8,770 bases of DNA from positions 1-8,770 of the forward strand of contig MFWN01000069.1 in the NCBI GenBank assembly GCA_001786395.1. Reading direction: 5' to 3'. Positions 7,101 to 8,770 of the stretch are shown here, piece after piece. The notes under the pieces are model-generated. The model made no database searches, had not been told where the DNA came from, and saw only the letters and a program-made list of their open reading frames with translations. Numbering within the stretch: position 1 is the stretch's first letter; every line of letters begins with the position of its first letter. This DNA comes from Candidatus Pacearchaeota archaeon RBG_13_36_9. GTDB taxonomy: Archaea > Nanobdellota > Nanobdellia > Pacearchaeales > GW2011-AR1. The position numbers and the translations under genes were made by a program.

Positions 7101-8770
7101 CTGAAAGGCCCCATGCCTGATTAGTTTGTGTTTTAGTTATTCCCCATAAGTCATCGTAAGCCTGGCCCCATGCTCCGGTAGACCATACACCATCTTGATT
7201 TGCATCGGCGTATAAGTCATTTGGGTTCGGAGTGCTTATTGTATAAATGTAATTTGGCTGAGCATACTCTATCTCAGGGTTTTTGTTCAGTTCTTCAACT
7301 AGCCCGATAACATCTCTTTGTGTCTCGAAAGTATAGATTTGAAGAAGGCCGACAGCTTCTTCTGGAGTAATTGGTTCCACGTAAGAGAATTGGAATTGTA
7401 TTTCCTGCATGTACTGTTTCAGGCTCGTATCCTGGAACATAAGCTGCTGGTGCAGGTCACCAAAAAAATCATTGGAATTGTACAGATTATATTCCAGCAT
7501 CAGATTCGTGGCTTTGAAATCCATTTCAGGCATAATAATAGAGTAGTTTGAGGAATAGACTTCTGAAGCATTCCTATTATCCTTGAATTTGACAATAACT
7601 TCTCCTGGGACATAGTTTCCGTACATGTTTGTTTCTGGGTAAGAGGTATAACCTAAAGAGGCTGAATATTCAGGAGGGTCAGTTATTTGTATGTCTTCTC
7701 CAATATTGTAGTTATATTTTAAGGTTGCAACAGACACTTCTATATCTGCCACATTTGCTTCTCCGCACGTTATTCCATTCCAGCTGCAAACCAGACTGCA
7801 CGGATCTTTGGCACATTCGCATTGGTCATAATCTGCGCAAGACAAGATGCGGACACTGCATAATATATCCTTTGATACGCAATCATCTCCAGTGGAAGAA
7901 GGATCATAATAGCCCCCACAGTAATTATTGCATTTATCACAGTTGCAGTAAGTTCCCCAGTAAGTCTCGCAATCAGAAAGAGAGGTGCATGCCTTCTCTT
8001 TGCAGTCATTGACAGGGTCACAATATTCCCATTTTTGGCATAAATTATTGTCAGGGGTGCTTGTGCACTGGTCTGTGTTTTCATTGCAGGTGTTTACAGT
8101 GCATTTTATAGAATCTAAGCAGTCTCTGCCGCTTCCCTTGCATTTTCCAGATATACAAATGTCTCCTGTAGTACACCATAAGCTATCATCACATGAAGTG
8201 CCTTCAGGCTTGAACAAATCTGCAGGGCACTGTCCAGAGTTTCCTGAGCAGGTTTCAGCTAAATCACAAAAGCCTGTGCTTTGCCTGCAAATATCAGAAG
8301 TTGAATTAAAGGCTATTTCGCAGTTATTTGATGAGTTGCATCTTCCTATTGAGCAGGTATTTGTTAGAGCTGAGCATTCGCTATTGGTCAAACATGCCTT
8401 TTTATCAAAGCACACGCCATCAATACATTCTTGGTTTGCAGAGCAGCCAGCGCTGTTAGTGCACTGGACGCATTTTCCAGAACCGTCACAAAATCTTGGG
8501 GGGACGCAGGATTCGTCATTTGCTCCTAGAGGTACAGCTTGCTGCCAGCATCCATTTACGCATATTGGCTCGTAGCACATAGTATCTGTGCAGGAAATAG
8601 AATCAGCAGGGCAGTTTTCATTTGGCTCGCAAGTCCCATCCCCGCACTTTTCAGCACAGCCTGAATCAGCCATATCTGTTTTTCCATCGCAGTCATTGTC
8701 TTTAATGTCTCCGCAGTTGTTGTTTGTTTTATTTTCTTCTTTTGTTATAACACTGTAAGAGCATCTATTT
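4159..8770 (-). CDS. Giant secreted subtilisin-family (S8) protease, cysteine-rich, 5' end outside the window
   Basis: The frame is open to the right edge. At least 1536 residues are visible, numbered here from Met at 8671-8673, with 32 more residues before it, so that Met is not the true start. The signal peptide must lie outside. Domains in order: Cys-rich repeats (to 303); a linker; an inhibitor I9-like propeptide (about 355-478, GEVIVKFK to EYAQPNYIY); and the S8 catalytic domain (about 526-820) with D535 (VVDTGID), H590 (GHGSH), oxyanion N687 (AAGN) and S760 (GTSMATPH), all intact. A likely Ca-binding loop is at 558-571. Next come two Ig-like domains (about 824-918 and 922-1018), a TolB-like beta-propeller (about 1021-1308), an IPT/TIG domain (about 1310-1391) and a final beta domain. 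The end is amphipathic (FWESLVRLIKTFFGF) with no obvious membrane anchor. It should act outside the cell on proteins or peptides; the substrate is unknown. Confidence 0.93.
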   Translation of the reverse strand, partial: NRCSYSVITKEENKTNNNCGDIKDNDCDGKTDMADSGCAEKCGDGTCEPNENCPADSISCTDTMCYEPICVNGCWQQAVPLGANDESCVPPRFCDGSGKCVQCTNSAGCSANQECIDGVCFDKKACLTNSECSALTNTCSIGRCNSSNNCEIAFNSTSDICRQSTGFCDLAETCSGNSGQCPADLFKPEGTSCDDSLWCTTGDICISGKCKGSGRDCLDSIKCTVNTCNENTDQCTSTPDNNLCQKWEYCDPVNDCKEKACTSLSDCETYWGTYCNCDKCNNYCGGYYDPSSTGDDCVSKDILCSVRILSCADYDQCECAKDPCSLVCSWNGITCGEANVADIEVSVATLKYNYNIGEDIQITDPPEYSASLGYTSYPETNMYGNYVPGEVIVKFKDNRNASEVYSSNYSIIMPEMDFKATNLMLEYNLYNSNDFFGDLHQQLMFQDTSLKQYMQEIQFQFSYVEPITPEEAVGLLQIYTFETQRDVIGLVEELNKNPEIEYAQPNYIYTISTPNPNDLYADANQDGVWSTGAWGQAYDDLWGITKTQTNQAWGLSEGQSIIVAVVDTGIDYTHEDLKDNMWKNQDEIAGNGIDDDKNGFIDDIYGWDFSNNDNDPKDDHGHGSHCSGTIAAVGNNAKGIIGMAPKARLIAVKGLNSGGSGTTEQLGKGIRYAVDNGARVISNSWGPGGSGNGGSDPAAEEASFYAYSKGAIVVFAAGNDNKDVKDYSPANKNYTIAVAASSEKDEKCSFSNYGDAIDVAAPGCTDILSVQAAGTSMGKKVGTGYTTAQGTSMATPHVAGLAALILSVNPDFTFEQVRDFIRNFADDLGNPGKDPYFGYGRINGLWSVKAAVGDIKIEITSPAENSYIKGTVNIIGSASAKTDFDKYEVYYTPQSIPSPPVLIKSSTSPVDNGILSTWDTTTAPEGETLLTVQVFTKDGKSIRKYVGVKIDNINQPPTFAKMPSKRIVEIGKSIEMKIEATDPDDPSSPWGKLTYSAKNLPPGASFSTITNTFSWSPSIANKGSYLTTFTAADNQFSASHNITFLTLYIEKTKITNDAINQDNPSIYKDKIVWKENGIILYDISTGQKTTIPSATNANYPEVYGDNIVWAETSSLYKYDAATKQKVLLDSAGMQDMEEVDIYKDKVIYKTGFPEEIKYYDLTKQQKGTIVDDIFSENPSVYEDLGLYGITLGIPSGIFGYNLTTKRSEGVLIEDIFGVMTPSDASAYNNLIVYVAEGDFNSKSLKLSNLANGSDITINADTSGATDPKIYDKVITWEYRGSDFFNPNSDIQMYDVDVGQKTKITDSGKGKNQDIYESTIVYVDKKSGDSSEEIYLARLYYSPVIDYVAPSMVPVGQAFSIYGDHFGGEKSTSKVIFENGVEAQTQSWSDDKIICVVPNGAPQSGLFQVVTSAGKSNWGKIIIGTRESKITNKESFAVTGNLKMILQRKSGGSWVDERIVVNKQVTIPANNYMKLDTEWNPPLIGASQNGLYRVYAVLEYNSRKYEGSWEIEAGALPSLNVGFWESLVRLIKTFFGF
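4501..4746 (-). other. IPT/TIG immunoglobulin-like domain of the protease
   Basis: Residues about 1310-1391 begin P-V-I-D-Y-V-A-P-S and continue with G-Q-A-F-S-I-Y-G-D-H-F-G, then a V-I-F-E-N-G strand, W-S-D-D-K-I-I-C-V-V-P and a closing strand. This is the order of the IPT/TIG fold found in cell-surface proteins. It links the propeller to the C-terminal beta domain and probably acts as a spacer or adhesion module. Confidence 0.65.
4750..5613 (-). repeat. TolB-like beta-propeller repeats of the protease
   Basis: Residues about 1021-1308 contain six to seven imperfect repeats of about 40 residues. Each has an (I/V)Y-x-D/N-x-I-V-W/Y strand followed by (I/L)-x-x-Y-D/N-x-x-T/V-x-(Q/K) and a polar turn. 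Clear examples start near 1034 (IYKDKIVW), 1070 (VYGDNIVW), 1109 (IYKDKVIY), 1237 (IYDKVITW) and 1282 (IYESTIVY). The pattern is that of the surface-protein TolB/YVTN-like propellers common in archaea, usually protein- or glycan-binding. Confidence 0.75.
6214..7098 (-). other. Peptidase S8 catalytic domain
   Basis: The Asp/His/Ser triad is at codons 7069-7071 (D535), 6904-6906 (H590) and 6394-6396 (S760). The oxyanion Asn is N687. The loop N-Q-D-E-I-A-G-N-G-I-D-D-D-K-N-G-F-I-D-D (552-571) is the acidic insertion typical of large secreted subtilases. Three cysteines (C594, C716, C732) occur in a fold that usually has few. A second GTSM (742-745) sits 16 residues before the catalytic one. Confidence 0.93.
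7240..7611 (-). other. Inhibitor I9-like propeptide of the protease
   Basis: Residues about 355-478 open with P-G-E-V-I-V-K-F-K and close with N-P-E-I-E-Y-A-Q-P-N-Y-I-Y, the hallmark ends of the subtilase propeptide that folds and inhibits the enzyme until self-cleavage. The middle (about 370-435) is longer than in short subtilases and is rich in Met, Gln and Tyr. Cleavage would be expected just after about residue 478, ahead of the catalytic domain. Confidence 0.75.
7765..8770 (-). repeat. Cysteine-rich N-terminal repeat region of the protease
   Basis: Residues 1-303 contain 49 cysteines (about one in six), with 3 more in the 32 residues upstream. Motifs include an acidic C-G-D-I-K-D-N-D-C-D-G-x-x-D segment (8676-8715) resembling the MopE-type metal-binding repeat. 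Next is C-G-D-G-T-C-E-P-N-E-N-C-P (10-22), then several C-x(5)-C-x(4-6)-C units with small, polar spacers. The even composition and spacing suggest many disulfides and an extracellular location. It extends past the right edge. Confidence 0.85.
8191..8289 (-). other. ADAM/disintegrin-like cysteine module in the protease
   Basis: Residues 129-161 follow C-R-x5-C-D-x-x-E-x-C-x-G-x4-C-P-x-D-x5-G-x-x-C. The spacings (7, 6, 7 and 12) equal those of the C-terminal half of ADAM and snake-venom disintegrin domains. Similar modules are known in cysteine-rich secreted proteins of Myxococcales-type bacteria. The stretch after it (C-D-D-S-L-W-C-T-T-G to C-T-V-N-T-C-N) matches the continuation in those bacterial repeats as I remember them. 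Function here is not known. Confidence 0.7.

Noticed and set aside
7985..8575. 196-codon plus-strand ORF opposite the Cys-rich region
   Set aside because: It is the antisense shadow of the cysteine-rich repeats. Its Ser/His/Leu-rich composition follows from the opposite codons, and it has no start signal.

Overview
The window looks like part of an archaeal chromosome that is AT-rich and densely packed. The archaeal assignment rests on four observations. There is a single-chain family B DNA polymerase of the euryarchaeal type. Its C-terminus carries a PCNA-binding motif. TATA (box A) elements lie about 25 nt upstream of start codons, as expected for leaderless transcripts. A large secreted subtilase has a domain make-up common in uncultivated archaea. 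A small-genome DPANN lineage (Woesearchaeota- or Pacearchaeota-like) is my best guess from overall style, but no marker in the window proves it.

Layout, left to right. Positions 1-342 (+) hold the 3' part of an unrecognised gene that enters from the left edge. At 355-717 (+) is a small predicted membrane protein, whose Shine-Dalgarno sequence overlaps the stop of the first gene, so the two look like an operon. A ~100 bp intergenic region follows. It contains a TATA-like box and leads into an 11-bp inverted repeat at 807-849 that overlaps the polymerase stop codon and could end transcription from both sides. DNA polymerase B occupies 820-3285 (-). A 49-bp spacer separates it from a divergent Tat-type lipoprotein gene at 3335-4162 (+). 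The spacer holds one box A placed symmetrically, about 25 nt from each start codon. The lipoprotein gene converges with, and overlaps by 4 bp, a very long secreted subtilisin-family protease gene (4159 to beyond 8770, -).

The gene set combines replication (PolB) with the cell surface (Tat lipoprotein, giant cysteine-rich protease, small membrane protein). No shared pathway is evident, and the polymerase is probably adjacent to the surface genes without a functional link. The most unusual items are: (1) the polymerase motif A, where the usual Leu-Tyr-Pro trio is Met-His-Ala, together with altered Exo II and uracil-pocket positions while all catalytic carboxylates are intact; (2) the protease, which places a 49-cysteine region with an exact-spacing ADAM/disintegrin-like module upstream of its inhibitory propeptide; (3) the compact regulatory DNA, namely a shared divergent TATA box and a hairpin over the polB stop codon. 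No RNA genes, CRISPR arrays, insertion sequences or attachment sites were seen.
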